Assembly: GCA_002102555.1 (NCBI GenBank)
Contig: MCFL01000091.1
Coordinates: forward strand, 1 to 64,000
Origin: Catenaria anguillulae PL171
Taxonomy: Eukaryota > Blastocladiomycota > Blastocladiomycetes > Blastocladiales > Catenariaceae
Direction: 5' to 3'
DNA length: 64,000 bases
In this document: piece by piece, positions 8,542-18,663 of the stretch
How positions within the stretch are numbered: position 1 is the first letter of the stretch
How the letters are laid out: every line of letters starts with the position of its first letter
Translations under genes and position numbers: made by a program
The notes under the pieces: generated by a model
What the model was told of the DNA's origin: nothing
Seen by the model: only the letters and a program-made list of their open reading frames with translations
Databases searched by the model: none

Positions 8542-10650
8542 TCACGCTGACCCGCCTCCTTGCTGTTGTGTCATTGTTGTGATCTTGGCTTCCAATACCC
8601 GAACGAGCGCACCCCAATCCTTTTTGACCGGCTCACGGACCCACAATTCTTTTGCGACTGGTTCAGTTGTGCCCTTCAACCCGGACTTTGCACTGACACC
8701 ACCAAACAACACGCTCTTCATTGCCAAAATGACGGAATCGACGTCTTCTTTTGACAACGACGCCCAAGTACGCTCTGCATGTCCGCTGGCCACAAAAAAT
8801 GCTGCGGCGACATTGCTGAGTGCGTCGAATGTAGCATACTGCTTGCGGAACGACGGCCAAATCGCATACAAGCGCTTCGGCCACAGACGCAGGGGCGGCA
8901 CAAGTATGCCACCCACCTCCATCGGCAAATAAAACGGACGAATCGACTTTTCGACAATCCCGTCGAGGTCGCCAAGACCCGTGTACGACATCTTGTTTGC
9001 CGCTGCCTTGAGCTGCTCGCAATCAACATGATACACATGGCCAGCAACCTCGTATCGCCCATTGACAAATGGGAGGACTTGATCGTTCGACCGCGCCGAC
9101 GTATTTGTCCACGCTTGCAACTCGTCGCCAGTTGCATGGGAAGCATCGGTGGAAGGCTGGAGACGTAGGTGTGGTTGCAAAGCAGGTGCCTGAACCAAGA
9201 TCTCGGACATGACACCCTGTACAGCCGTTGTTGCCGCTGCAAATGCGGAGCATTGCCGTTCGCCATCGGTGAACGATATACCAAAGTGCGCAGTTGATGC
9301 GGGCGGATGCATGTGCGTGCTGGCGGTGGTGGGCGGCGCAGGCGGGTGCATGTGTGTGCTGGTGGATTGCGCATGTGGGAAACCTTGCTCAAGAGGCCGC
9401 GGTGGAGTCTGTGGATACAGTATGCGAGGAGCCAATTGAGGCAATGGACGAGATTCGTATGGTTGGAGAGAAATCTGCGGTGGTAGCGGTTGAATGGGTG
9501 GTGGATACTGATCTGGTAGGATTTGAGTGTCCCATGCAAGGAAGAAAGCGTTGCTGTCAACCTGCATTTCTTGGCCATAATCATGCATTTCTTGATCGAA
9601 GAGAAGGTCGGAATCAAGCGGCCGTGCTGCCATGGCCTGTTGCTCAAAGTGAACGTAATTTGTAAGAGCAGCGGTGACTCGTTGGGAATGTGGGTTGCTG
9701 GGGTTGAGATTGCATAAGAATTCATCGAGATTGAAGCGATTGGAGAAGGAACGGTCGTCAGGCGCAGTTGCGGTTGTGGGAACGGTCGATGCAGATTGCA
9801 CTGGTTGTGGTAGAGTGAGGGAATCGAACGGGCCGGGATGACCACCCGAGTCCGGTTGGCGCTGCTGGCGTGAAGATTGCACAACGGACGAAAACTCTTG
9901 CATGCCGATTGCAAGCTGCGCGATGGAGCGGTTGGTGTTTGGCGTGAATGCAAAGTTGTTTTGATTGATGGTCACATTGGCGCCGCCGGCAGTGGAAGGA
10001 GCATTCCGTGGATCACTGCGATGTGCCGCGAGCGAGGAACGGCCAAATTGCTCGAAGAGCTGCAAAATGCTTGGACCAGAATATGTGAAGATCCTTGGCC
10101 CATTCGTCCGTGACCGGCCATCAGCAAGGTCGACCTGATTGGCCGTATGAAGCTTGATCTTCTCAATGCGGCGCCTGATGCGCTCCAGCTCAATAGAATC
10201 TGGCGGTGGTGCTGGCGACCTTGCTGGCGGCTCGTCAGGTTCGGTGTCGCTGTCCTCGTCGATTTCCGCCGTGGATTCGCCACTGTCAACGGATTCGTTG
10301 TGGGTTCTGTGATCGGGATGTGGAACCCGGGGCGCATTGCGAAGTAGAGTTGAGATGGACGCTCTGGCGGTCGCGGCAGTAGACAAAGCGATGGCAGCGG
10401 CAGCAGCAGCGGCAGCAGCAGCAGCAACGGGAGCGGGACCGGGAGTGGCAGCGGCAGCCAGTTGGCTGTCGTCGGTCGCACTGCCGACATCATGACGAGC
10501 GCGCTTCGAAGCTGACCCAGTCTGATGATGCATATGCAGGGCAGCCGGACGCTTAGGCGTCGATGGTGGGAAGGGAGGTGGCCAGGAGGGCTGAAAACCG
10601 CCCATGTCCATGTTGGTACTGCTGGGAGTCGACATTGTTGTTGGGTGCAT
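8542..10650 (-). CDS. Large low-complexity protein, convergent with the recombinase gene
   Basis: Single-exon frame of 702 codons, transcribed towards the recombinase-like gene, with the two stop codons about 160 bases apart. The N-terminal half is disordered: Pro/Ser/Thr-rich, a long poly-Ala run near residues 78-88, and an acidic patch (EIDEDSDTEPDEPP). A charged helix (IELERIRRRIEKIKLHTANQ) follows, then a Gln/Pro/His-rich middle. The last 160 residues or so look folded (GRYEVAGHVYHVDCEQLKAA, FYLPMEVGGILVPPLRLWPK, WASLSKEDVDSVILAMKSVL). No family recognised. Composition suggests a nuclear or DNA-associated regulator, which is inference. Its upstream spacer holds the palindromic sites at 11083 and 11473. 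The ATG at codon 6 is an alternative start. Confidence 0.7.
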   Translation of the reverse strand: MHPTTMSTPSSTNMDMGGFQPSWPPPFPPSTPKRPAALHMHHQTGSASKRARHDVGSATDDSQLAAAATPGPAPVAAAAAAAAAAAIALSTAATARASISTLLRNAPRVPHPDHRTHNESVDSGESTAEIDEDSDTEPDEPPARSPAPPPDSIELERIRRRIEKIKLHTANQVDLADGRSRTNGPRIFTYSGPSILQLFEQFGRSSLAAHRSDPRNAPSTAGGANVTINQNNFAFTPNTNRSIAQLAIGMQEFSSVVQSSRQQRQPDSGGHPGPFDSLTLPQPVQSASTVPTTATAPDDRSFSNRFNLDEFLCNLNPSNPHSQRVTAALTNYVHFEQQAMAARPLDSDLLFDQEMHDYGQEMQVDSNAFFLAWDTQILPDQYPPPIQPLPPQISLQPYESRPLPQLAPRILYPQTPPRPLEQGFPHAQSTSTHMHPPAPPTTASTHMHPPASTAHFGISFTDGERQCSAFAAATTAVQGVMSEILVQAPALQPHLRLQPSTDASHATGDELQAWTNTSARSNDQVLPFVNGRYEVAGHVYHVDCEQLKAAANKMSYTGLGDLDGIVEKSIRPFYLPMEVGGILVPPLRLWPKRLYAIWPSFRKQYATFDALSNVAAAFFVASGHAERTWASLSKEDVDSVILAMKSVLFGGVSAKSGLKGTTEPVAKELWVREPVKKDWGALVRVLEAKITTMTQQQGGGSA

Positions 10651-11030
10651 TAATTGTGCATAGTCGATTGATTGATTGATCGATTGATTTCAACAAGAGA
10701 AGGGAGCTAAGGTGGCGAGCTGAGCACGGAGGGTATGTGGAGAGTGAGTTGACGCGTGGAGATCGTTCCCAGCGCGTTTCTTGAGAATACCTAACTCACC
10801 ACACTCAATATAGCAACAACAATGTTACTACATAATAGAGGAGACTCAGGGCTATCCATCCATGGCCACAGCATGTCAACACGTGACCTCTAGCGGATCC
10901 AACGCCCGTTTGAAGGTTCGCCCATGCATTTCGTATCTCAGCCTGGAGGCAAGCTTTTGGAATTCAATTTTCAGGATTTAGAAGCTTTTCGCCTACATAT
11001 TGACCTCAACTAATGCTTTTCCGGTATTTG

Positions 11031-11041
11031 TGGAGGGCTAA
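11031..11041 (+). repeat. 11-bp direct repeat TGGAGGGCTAA, right copy
   Basis: Exact same-orientation copy of the word at 5676-5686; the two copies start 5355 bases apart. See the left copy for the caveat on chance occurrence. Confidence 0.3.
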
Positions 11042-11082
11042 GGAGTAGTGGCTGGTGGTTTGTTGGGAAAGCCCAAAACCCC

Positions 11083-11102
11083 CTGGGAACGATCGTTCCC
11101 AG
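11083..11102. promoter_or_regulatory. Perfect 20-bp palindrome, site 1
   Basis: The sequence CTGGGAACGATCGTTCCCAG equals its own reverse complement. Its 16-base core is shared with the site at 11473. It lies about 430 bases upstream of the minus-strand start codon at 10650. A symmetric site of this length is typical of dimeric protein binding; the binding protein is unknown. Confidence 0.5.
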
Positions 11103-11472
11103 CAACAAAAACACAACTTTGAGATACTTCCCGTGGCTCGATTGACACCAGACTTGGAAGACGAGTTGATTATGCTTCCATGATAGTTCCCCTGGGGTTT
11201 TTAGCTCCGGATATATACAATCAAAATGGTTTATTCCTGAGCCAAATGTTGCGGCTTGTCACTGGAGGCATCGACCATTTCAAGGATCTGCAAGTGATCG
11301 GCGACATGATGGCCGATCGGCGTGCATTCTCTGGCAGCTTCGGGCATGAATTACGAAACGTTCCTTCATTCAAAAGCAATAAATGGTAGCGGGAAAGTGA
11401 TACAGGAGTGTGTTAATTTAATTTTCTCGGGTCAACCTGGGTGTTGTTCAGGAGAAGAGTGATTTACGAAGG

Positions 11473-11492
11473 TTGGGAACGATCGTTCCCAA
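11473..11492. promoter_or_regulatory. Perfect 20-bp palindrome, site 2
   Basis: TTGGGAACGATCGTTCCCAA is also self-complementary over 20 bases and differs from site 1 only in the outermost pairs, symmetrically (CT/AG against TT/AA). A half site GGGAACGA follows at 11497. Two compensated outer pairs around an invariant 16-base core argue for selection on symmetry rather than simple duplication. Confidence 0.5.
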
Positions 11493-11886
11493 GCGCGGGA
11501 ACGAAAGGGTTAAAACCAACAGGAAGCGACATACTTAGCCGGCCTCAGAGCGGGTCTGTATGACTGGATGACTTGAGATCCGACGCCAAGACAGCTCAAA
11601 TCGACGAAGGGCCACATTGAGTGAAGGGCCTGCTCATAAATACATACAAGTTTACTATCTGAAGATCAGTGGTGGTGGGTCAACTTTTTGATTTGGCCTC
11701 GTAACAATCTCTTTTGGCCGCATCCAATCGAATTAGCGGACTCGCAATGTCAAGACCTAATGCAAAGTGGATGTATGACTCGCCCACCCACACCTTCATG
11801 TCGTTCCCGCCATTGTCGCACCAGCCGGAACCTTCGTCAGCCCACCAGCTCCACGGTCCTGAGCTGAGTATGGCCGCGACTACTCG

Positions 11887-13447
11887 ATGCGCCCAAAGAT
11901 TGACGACTTGCGGCGCAATGAAAACTCGCTTAGGGACCTGGCCGCTGTCGATCCGGCTGTTTTACATTGCGATTCTTGTTCCAAAATCCAAATGTTCGTT
12001 GCCACACTCAAACAAAACAACGCATCAGCGTCGCGTCGCACAGCCGCTGAGAGGATCCTCAGTGTCGCAGTCAGACTCGCACAGCCTTTTCCTCCCAATC
12101 CAATCCCCACGGCCTCATGTATCCGTGAGTATTGACATCCACACGCAATACAATGCAAGCCCGCACCCAAGTACACTCAATCATGCCCTCCGCTCCTCCA
12201 TCCCCGCCGCCGTCATCGCCCGCACGCGCCCAAGGCGCCACTTCGACAACCGCTTTGTCGCTATCAACACCCTCTCCACTGCCGTGCGACAGCGGCTCTG
12301 GCGCCGCGGATGCGTCTTCCCTTGCTACTGGGGCAATCGAAGACCCTCACGCCTTCGCTTCGTTGCCCATGGACGACGAGTGGCTCAACGACACTTTCAC
12401 ACTCATCTCCCCCGACGCCCAGCCCAACGACGACTTCCGGTACTCTTTCACCATTCAACCCAAGGTTCGCAACTACCTCAATACGAAGGCGACCAACACG
12501 GCCACGACCGGCAGCGACCCTTACTCGGCAAACCCGCCCGAGCTCAACTCGTAGCCGATCAAGTGATCAAGTGCAACTCAATTGACGACCTTCGCCGGAT
12601 CATTTGGCGGCGCTACACCCGTGACATTATCGGCCGAGCCGTCAGTGACAACATGGATGCCATGATCAAATTCACCAAGACCCGCACTGCAGAGCAGGTG
12701 GTGGGTGATTCGGAGTTGAAGCCCACCAGCGTCATTGACATGATCAACTTTTTTTTTTCTTCAAGAACAGCAATCATCTCTGTTTCTTCGGCGGTCCCGA
12801 AGAGCCGGCCTGGATGGCAAGCAACAAGAACTACTTCCCTGTCTCTCGCGATCTCCTGACCTCACTCAATGGCAAATCCGCCGTCGAGTTCCATATCGCT
12901 CGCCTCGGATTCCACATGCAGTTCACGGCTGACTACGACGACTGTATCAAGGCCGTGCGCGCGCCGCAGAACACTGACCGCGCGGGATTCACCGCTCAAC
13001 CAGACTTCAACGATATCCTTGCCCAAATGCAAGCCGCGCATCTGCACTTGTCGCGCGAACCGCTGTCCGCGTGGCAATAGTGGGCGGCGGAGGTGTCTGC
13101 ACTGCCTCGTGACCGCCACGAACAGGCCATTCGAGCTGGGCCGTCATCTACTTTGCCATTGGTTGCTGCCGAGTCTGACGCTAAGCGCCGTTTTCTCAAC
13201 AACGCGGGTGGAAGGCGCAGCCGATTTGCTCAAAAGGATTAACAAGTTGCTCGAAAAGACGATTGTGGACAGGGCCAAGGAGATTGAAAAGAGTCTTCGT
13301 ACTGCGGCAAGCAAGATCAAGGAGGAAATGGCAAAGGCAAACTCATTGTTTGAAGCGCAAGCAGCTGTTGCAAGGTGGAACGTGAGCGCGCTGTCACGTT
13401 TGCGCGATTGTGTGGAAGTGGTGCAAGTAAGCCAAGTGTTGCCATGA
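11887..13447 (+). pseudogene. Unrecognised gene in several frames, probably decayed
   Basis: A chain of coding-like segments on one strand in changing frames. The first (ATG 11887, RNENSLRDLAAVDPAVLHCD) ends at a possible GTGAGT donor at 12125. A Ser/Pro-rich segment ends DEWLNDTFTLI...FRYSFTIQPKVRNYL. A helical block follows (VIKCNSIDDLRRIIWRRYTR, DNMDAMIKFTKTRTAEQVV), then KSAVEFHIARLGFHMQF, and last a coiled coil (LLKRINKLLEKTIVDRAKEI, LRTAASKIKEEMAKANSLF). Breaks sit near 12553, in the T run at 12749-12759, at a TAG at 13078-13080 that interrupts SAW-Q-WAAEVSALP-like sequence, and near 13200. An acidic frame to 13888 (ESDYEAVVEDDGDENF) may be its last exon. Product unknown. Confidence 0.4.
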
Positions 13448-14318
13448 TCGTGCATGACGCAGAGAGGAGCGAGACATAGACGGCCCTCCGATCATGCAGT
13501 CCAAGCATGGGGTTCAGCGCTACACGACCACTACGTCTGACCCCCCCCCCCCCCCCCCTCAACTTTGCTCTTTCTGCCCGTTTCCGTCTATGGTTTTACC
13601 AAGTACTCACATTGAGAGCTCCTTGGCCGCAGACCGTTGGGCAATTCCAGGTAGACTCAACAAAGTGGACCACACCGTCAGCCTTACCCCAGCTGATCCG
13701 TCGGTGCCCCTCGCGTTGTCGCCGCCCCAATCAACGGCAGCCACGACCCGTGCGCACGAATTGGCACCAGAAGAGGCCTGGAAGAAGTCGACCATCAAGA
13801 ATCTGACTATGAGGCAGTGGTAGAAGACGACGGAGATGAGAATTTCGTTGATCAAGGGCCTGCAGGCCGGAGTGCGCCCGTCGCGTGAGCGTTTTGTGTG
13901 TCCGATCTCTCTTGTCCATTTTTTGCTGCACATGTGGTTTTGCTCAGTGATGGGTTGTGTAAAGGTCTGTCCATGAATGTAAAGTTGCAATATCGGCACA
14001 CGCACTGCATTTCTTCATATCTACTGATCCAGATCAGGGGTATACTATGAGCTCATAGCTTCCCATGGCATGTCATTTCGCAGAACCAGCCGCTGCGAGA
14101 CGAAGCTGAGGTCTCCGCTTGGGCTAAGCCACTGACTACCAGCGTAGTACACGCGCTGAATCTGACGACAATACTCACAGTAAACTTCATGACAAAAACA
14201 CCACCTCTGCAGGACTGAATTCACTGATAACTCCTCCCCACTCGTCGCATTCGCATCACTGACCATTGCTGCATCTTTGCCTATTGATCCCATCATCCAT
14301 CTCCGCTCATATCCCGAC
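13448..14318. other. Intergenic with a long C homopolymer
   Basis: No independent gene seen. A C run of about 17 bases lies near 13541-13557. A short acidic coding-like frame ending at TGA 13886-13888 may belong to the broken gene upstream. The remainder is the 5' flank of the LanC-like gene. Confidence 0.4.
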
Positions 14319-16154
14319 ATGCTTGGCCGCGCCTTTGGTCCCGAACACCAAGAGTCGGTGGCGACAGGCAGAGAGGCAGCAGCTGGCACTAAACCGTTGG
14401 CCGGCGAGCAAGGTCGGCGCCAACGCATCCCGACGTACGACTTGACCACGCCTCTGGACCGCGCTGCCCGTTACGCCCACGCCGCAGGTACCGATGCCAG
14501 CCCTGGCTCACACCACGCCCACCCACACGCGCGTTTCCGGCCCAATCCCTTTATCCAACACCCAGACGTGATGCCACACTTGACGCTCGAATGGGTGATG
14601 CAAACGCGCCCGACGGCCACGCACTTGCAGCTCGACAATGACCAGGATCCCGCGGCCATGCAGCAAGAGCCCGTCACGCTGCTTCCGCAACTCCTGACCG
14701 TGCTCGTGAATCACGCGCAAGACAAGGCCGAGGAACTGCGCGCGGGCGTTGCCGGCGGGCACGCGGACAAGCACAAGCACGTGTACACTGGCATTGCCGG
14801 CGTGGCGCTGGCTCTGTACAAGCTGCACTTGGCCGATCCAGGCGCGTCGGTGCCCTCGTCGACCCGCTCGCTTCACGACATTGCGGCCGACCTTGCCCAG
14901 GCTGCTCTGTCGGGTGTTCCGATTGCTTCGTTACTGACGCACGAAACGCACCCGCGTGACCCGTACCACGTGGGTCTTTTGGACTCGACGCTCGGAACCG
15001 CCGCGGCGGCAACACGCATTCTCACACACGCGGGCCACGTTGAGCAGGCCAATCAGCTCAAGGACCTGGTTGCCGATCAGGCCACCACACATGGGTTTTC
15101 GACTCACACGTCCAGCGAGGTGCTGTATGGCCGCGCCGGATTGCTCGACGCGCTCATGCTGACGGACGCCGAGCCCGAACTGCTGGCCGAAGTGGCCGAG
15201 GCCATCATTGAAGACGGGAAATGCACGGCGCAACGGCTGGGCGTCGATAAGGCCGGGTGCCCCTTGATGTGGACTTGGCACGACACGGTGTATTTGGGCG
15301 GCGCTCATGGCGTGGCTGGGATCTTGATGCACTTGTGGACGTTGCCCGTGGGTGTGATTCGCGCATACATTCCAGACATGATCAAGACCATGGCGTATGT
15401 TGCCGAGTTCGACGGGTACCCGTACAAGCTCGACGTGGATGATGCAGAGGCGGGCATGGTCACGCCCGTGTACGGCACACGCGGCGACGAGGATGCCGAG
15501 GTTGTGGTTCAGTTTTGTCATGGCGTGACGGGACTGGGACTCATGTGGTTGCGCGCGTGGCGCGCTGTTGGCGGCGCGGCAGGTGCCGCGAGCGTAGACG
15601 TTGAGCCCGAGGTGGCGGGCGAGTGGTTGGCTAAGGCTAAGGCGTGTGGCGAAGTGGTTTGGCAGCGCGGTATGTTTCAAACTCCGCATTATCTCTTGCT
15701 CGCTGACCAGTGACTCACTCTTTCCATTGTGACTCACATGTGTACAGGCATTGTCCGTAAACACCTTGGTCTCTGCCACGGCCTCTCGGGCAACGCGTAC
15801 CTGTTTGTGCAACTCTGGTCGGCCACGGGCGACCTCGTCTGGTACCGTCGCGCGCTCGCATTCGCCGCCATTGGCGCCCACTGGCACGGCGGCCGTTGCG
15901 ACCACCCGTACTCTGTGTGGGAAGGCGTTGGTGGCTACCTGTGGCTGCTAGCGGATTTAGTCATTGTGAACCGGTTCATTCAGCAAACCGAGCAGCAGCC
16001 CCAACGCGTGCAGAGGCCGTGGGTGGATTTCCCAAGCTTGTCGGCTGCCAATTTGGACGTGGCCAAGAATTGGGCAGAGATTCGCAGGAGGACCAGGTCA
16101 ACAAACACGGCGGTGGTTTCGGCGGGAAGCGCCGAGGAATCCAGCTACCGCTGA
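14319..16154 (+). CDS. LanC-like protein (LANCL family)
   Basis: Eukaryotic lanthionine-synthetase-C-like protein, an alpha/alpha-barrel family with a zinc site. Human members bind glutathione and have been proposed to act on dehydrated phosphosites; no role is shown for this copy. One intron (15670-15747, 78 nt) splits the C-terminal part and the spliced protein is 585 residues. Family landmarks: the internal HVYTGIAGVALALYKLH repeat, SEVLYGRAGLLDAL, YLGGAHGVAGILMHLW, the zinc-ligand cysteine in QFCHGVTGLGLMW, and the Cys-His pair in GLCHGLSGNAYLF after the intron, followed by HPYSVWEGVGGYLWLL. The C-terminal 45 residues (from about FIQQTEQQPQ) are divergent and Ser/Arg-rich. The frame is open upstream to 14277, but that codon is TTG; the first ATG is 14319. 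Confidence 0.9.
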
Positions 16155-16775
16155 AGTGGCCGATAACGAATCCAAGATATGGATTCAAGTCGCGTTGTAC
16201 ATATGTGCGTTGTTGCGAGCGGAGCGGTTGGAGCGCTCCGAGAGCCTTTACACGGATGCTTCAGCAGACTTGCAGTTGTTCCGTGGGTGTGTCGATTCTC
16301 ATTCACATTCTTTTGGGCCTTTTTCTCTTCTGTTTCTGATTACATCCTTTGTTGCTTTCATGTTTACCCCATCTTCCATCTTCCAATTTTCCACGTGTGG
16401 TCATGAGCCGGGTCGGGGCTCCTTTCTCAATGTGTGTGCTTTCTGTGGATGCTGTCACTTTCATATCGTCTCATCTTTTTGAGCAGCTGTGCCTTTTTCA
16501 TTCCATCCTTCCAATACTGCCGTTTGCTGCTGGAATTGTCGTCATGAATCATCATCTCATTCTACATGTTCTGCATTTTCGCTGGGACAAGTTTGCCATG
16601 ACCGCCGATGTGGGCCCGCGCATGAAGGGGAGCGTGACGCTCATGCCAACGAGTCACGTGATCTCGTCTGTGCTCTAGATGCACTGTCTAGCCTGCTTCC
16701 TTGCTAGGACACTCACGACAGAAGGATGGTATAGCTTCCCGACAGCAATCCAACAACCCAGGCCCATCGACCGCA
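16155..16775. other. Intergenic, no gene recognised
   Basis: T/C-rich flank between two same-strand genes. Short open frames have no recognisable motif. It holds the LanC-like gene 3' end and the G-patch gene promoter. Confidence 0.5.
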
Positions 16776-17729
16776 ATGAACGCACCCCCCGCGACCATGA
16801 CATCCGCATCCTCCGCACCATCCGCACGCGCACCCGCGTCGGCCGTCCCAAAGTCTGCCCTTCACAACGGGTTTGGCGCCGCGCACCTTGCCAAACTCGG
16901 ATGGACCCACGGGCAGGGGCTCGGCAAGTCGAACCAGGGCATGACTACACATATCCGCGTGTCGCGCAAGATGGACAAGGGCGGGATTGCGACCAAGAAG
17001 GAGGATTTCGGGTTTCAGTGGTGGGACCATCTATACAACAAGTCGGCCGTGAGTGTCACGTTGGAGAAAGAGGAGAAAGAGGCGTCGGAAGACTCGGAAT
17101 CAGAGGCCGAGGTCGAGGCGGTGCCCGAGGTCAAAAAGGTGGATCCGCTCATGGCCATGTTTGTCAAGTCGGATCGGGCGAGCGAGGAGATGGATCCGTT
17201 GGACAAGAACAAGGACAAGGCCGGCAAGAAGGCCAAGCGGGAAACGAACAAGGAGCAGACCGACAAGGACAACTATTGCATTCCGCTGACGGATGCAGAG
17301 CTGTTGGCCATTTGCGGTGGCCGGACTGCGGCCAAGGGCGCACGGTTTGATTACTCGTCGTCGGGCAAGGTTGCGCGTGCCGATACCGAGTTGGGCAAGA
17401 AACTCGCTGATCTGGGCGTGGCTGCTTCGGCCTCTTCATCGACGGTGTCGCTTCCAACGCCGTCGCCGTCGCCGAGCCCCACGCCCGTGCTGCTCAAGGG
17501 CGGTGTGCCTGTTCCAGAGGTGTCCAAGGAGGGTGCTGGGAGCGACGACAACGGGGGTAATAAGAAGAGTAAGAAGAAGAAGAAGCGCTCTAGGGATGGA
17601 GATTCAGAGGGCGATGATCAAGCAAGACGGGAACGGAAGCGGGCAAAGAAGGAGGCCAAGCGGGATGGGGAGCGCGAGAAGAAGAGCAAAAAGGAGAAGA
17701 AGAGCAAGAAACAGTCACGGTCACAATGA
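16776..17729 (+). CDS. G-patch protein, GPATCH4/Tma23-like
   Basis: Predicted nucleolar G-patch protein of 317 residues, related to human GPATCH4 and yeast Tma23, which act around rRNA processing; G-patch domains typically activate a DEAH helicase. The N-terminal G-patch carries NGFGAAHLAKLGWTHGQGLG and continues into FGFQWWDHLYNKSA, a combination typical of GPATCH4 rather than PINX1. A second GPATCH4-like motif, LTDAELLAICGGRTAAKGAR, lies mid-protein. The C-terminal third is a Lys/Arg-rich tail (KKSKKKKKRSRDGD, KKSKKEKKSKKQSRSQ) suited to nucleolar retention and RNA contact. Intronless. The frame is open upstream to 16701, but only through a TTG, so the ATG at 16776 is taken. Confidence 0.85.
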   Translation: MNAPPATMTSASSAPSARAPASAVPKSALHNGFGAAHLAKLGWTHGQGLGKSNQGMTTHIRVSRKMDKGGIATKKEDFGFQWWDHLYNKSAVSVTLEKEEKEASEDSESEAEVEAVPEVKKVDPLMAMFVKSDRASEEMDPLDKNKDKAGKKAKRETNKEQTDKDNYCIPLTDAELLAICGGRTAAKGARFDYSSSGKVARADTELGKKLADLGVAASASSSTVSLPTPSPSPSPTPVLLKGGVPVPEVSKEGAGSDDNGGNKKSKKKKKRSRDGDSEGDDQARRERKRAKKEAKRDGEREKKSKKEKKSKKQSRSQ

Positions 17730-18057
17730 GTAGACTGCGCCGAAATACCATGATACAATCCATTCTTGAAAGCGCGACCGACGAGCCAGATTCTCAATTC
17801 TCATTTTTTGCAATTGTTGACACGACATGTATTTACTTATGAATTCAACAACAACAAGCGACTTGGGTCACAATGCGGGTGCATGGTAAATATAATCCTC
17901 TTCGTGTGTACTCGAAATAAACCACCTTGGACATGCCCGATAGGCTTCACAGTTGACACCACGACTCTCTTCACCTAAGCGGGCAGAGAATGCTTCTTGA
18001 AAAGACACAGATCATCAAGAAATACAACCAGGAGAACTAAGCAAGACACAGGCACAT

Positions 18058-18330
18058 CTACTTGAAATCATTCTTGATAATCTTGGCCAACCTCGCATAC
18101 AACTTGTCCGCATAGTAATCTGGATTATTTGTCGCATACACGACCTGTTCGATGATCCACCTTGCCATGTACGTCACCGCGTCCTTCGTTGCCATCGCCC
18201 GAAAACCCACGGGAATTTTCTCGATAAGCAAGTCGTGGACGCAGAGGCTCAAGGTGTTGGTGGCTGCCATTGACGAACGACAGGTAGAACAACTGGAAGC
18301 CGTCACGGGAGTGGAAGATTAAGCAGGAGG
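18058..18330 (-). pseudogene. C-terminal relic of the F-box-like family
   Basis: Minus-strand frame ending IIEQVVYATNN...LYARLAKIIKNDFK at 18058. Just upstream in another frame the text GFQLFYLSFVNGSHQH matches GFQLFELVTWRGG of the relic at 21823, and AVTYMARWIIEQ matches VLKMMARWMLER there. The two aligned segments are in different frames, so this copy is truncated and shifted. Confidence 0.4.
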
Positions 18331-18663
18331 CGAGTCGTCCAAAGTCGGTGAGTTTGTGTCATTTGACGTTTCAATTCAATGTGTTCTTATTGGGATGTGC
18401 TTTTCCCTGTAAATATGAAATGTTGCGCGCCGGTTGATTCTTGAGCAACGCACAGCTGACCTGCCGCCCATCGCCACACTCATCGACAACGTTCACTTCG
18501 TGTCTCACATTTCTTGAGAGCTCGTGCGCGGTTCCCTTCGCATTTCCAGCAATGGACACTATCGCCATTTGAATGTTATTACTCTGCGCACTGCGTTTCT
18601 TCTCTCCTTCCTTCAACACACGCCCGACCGAGCCTTTCGTCATTCCTTCACCGACTGCCCGCC

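Larger units (their letters stand above)
10651..11886. other. Intergenic spacer with palindromic GGGAACGATCGTTCCC sites
   Basis: About 1.2 kb with no convincing gene (open frames of at most about 70 codons at the 11.2 kb level). It contains a half site GATCGTTCCC at 10761-10770, a 20-bp palindrome at 11083-11102, a second at 11473-11492, and a further half site GGGAACGA at 11497-11504. A run of TGAT/CGAT words (10660-10690) lies just upstream of the minus-strand gene start. It is most simply the promoter region of the 702-residue gene and the right flank of the candidate element. Confidence 0.5.

Noticed and set aside
8718-9953. 411-codon minus-strand frame inside the 702-codon gene
   Set aside because: Same strand but another register of the longer frame; Arg/Ser/His-rich and without coherent blocks, whereas the 702-codon frame has a folded-looking C-terminus.
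13541-13557. Long C run as a biological element
   Set aside because: No partner tract or coding context; may be partly a sequencing artefact.
14931-15905. 324-codon minus-strand open frame
   Set aside because: Antisense shadow of the LanC-like gene; GC-rich codon bias keeps the opposite strand open. No motif of its own.
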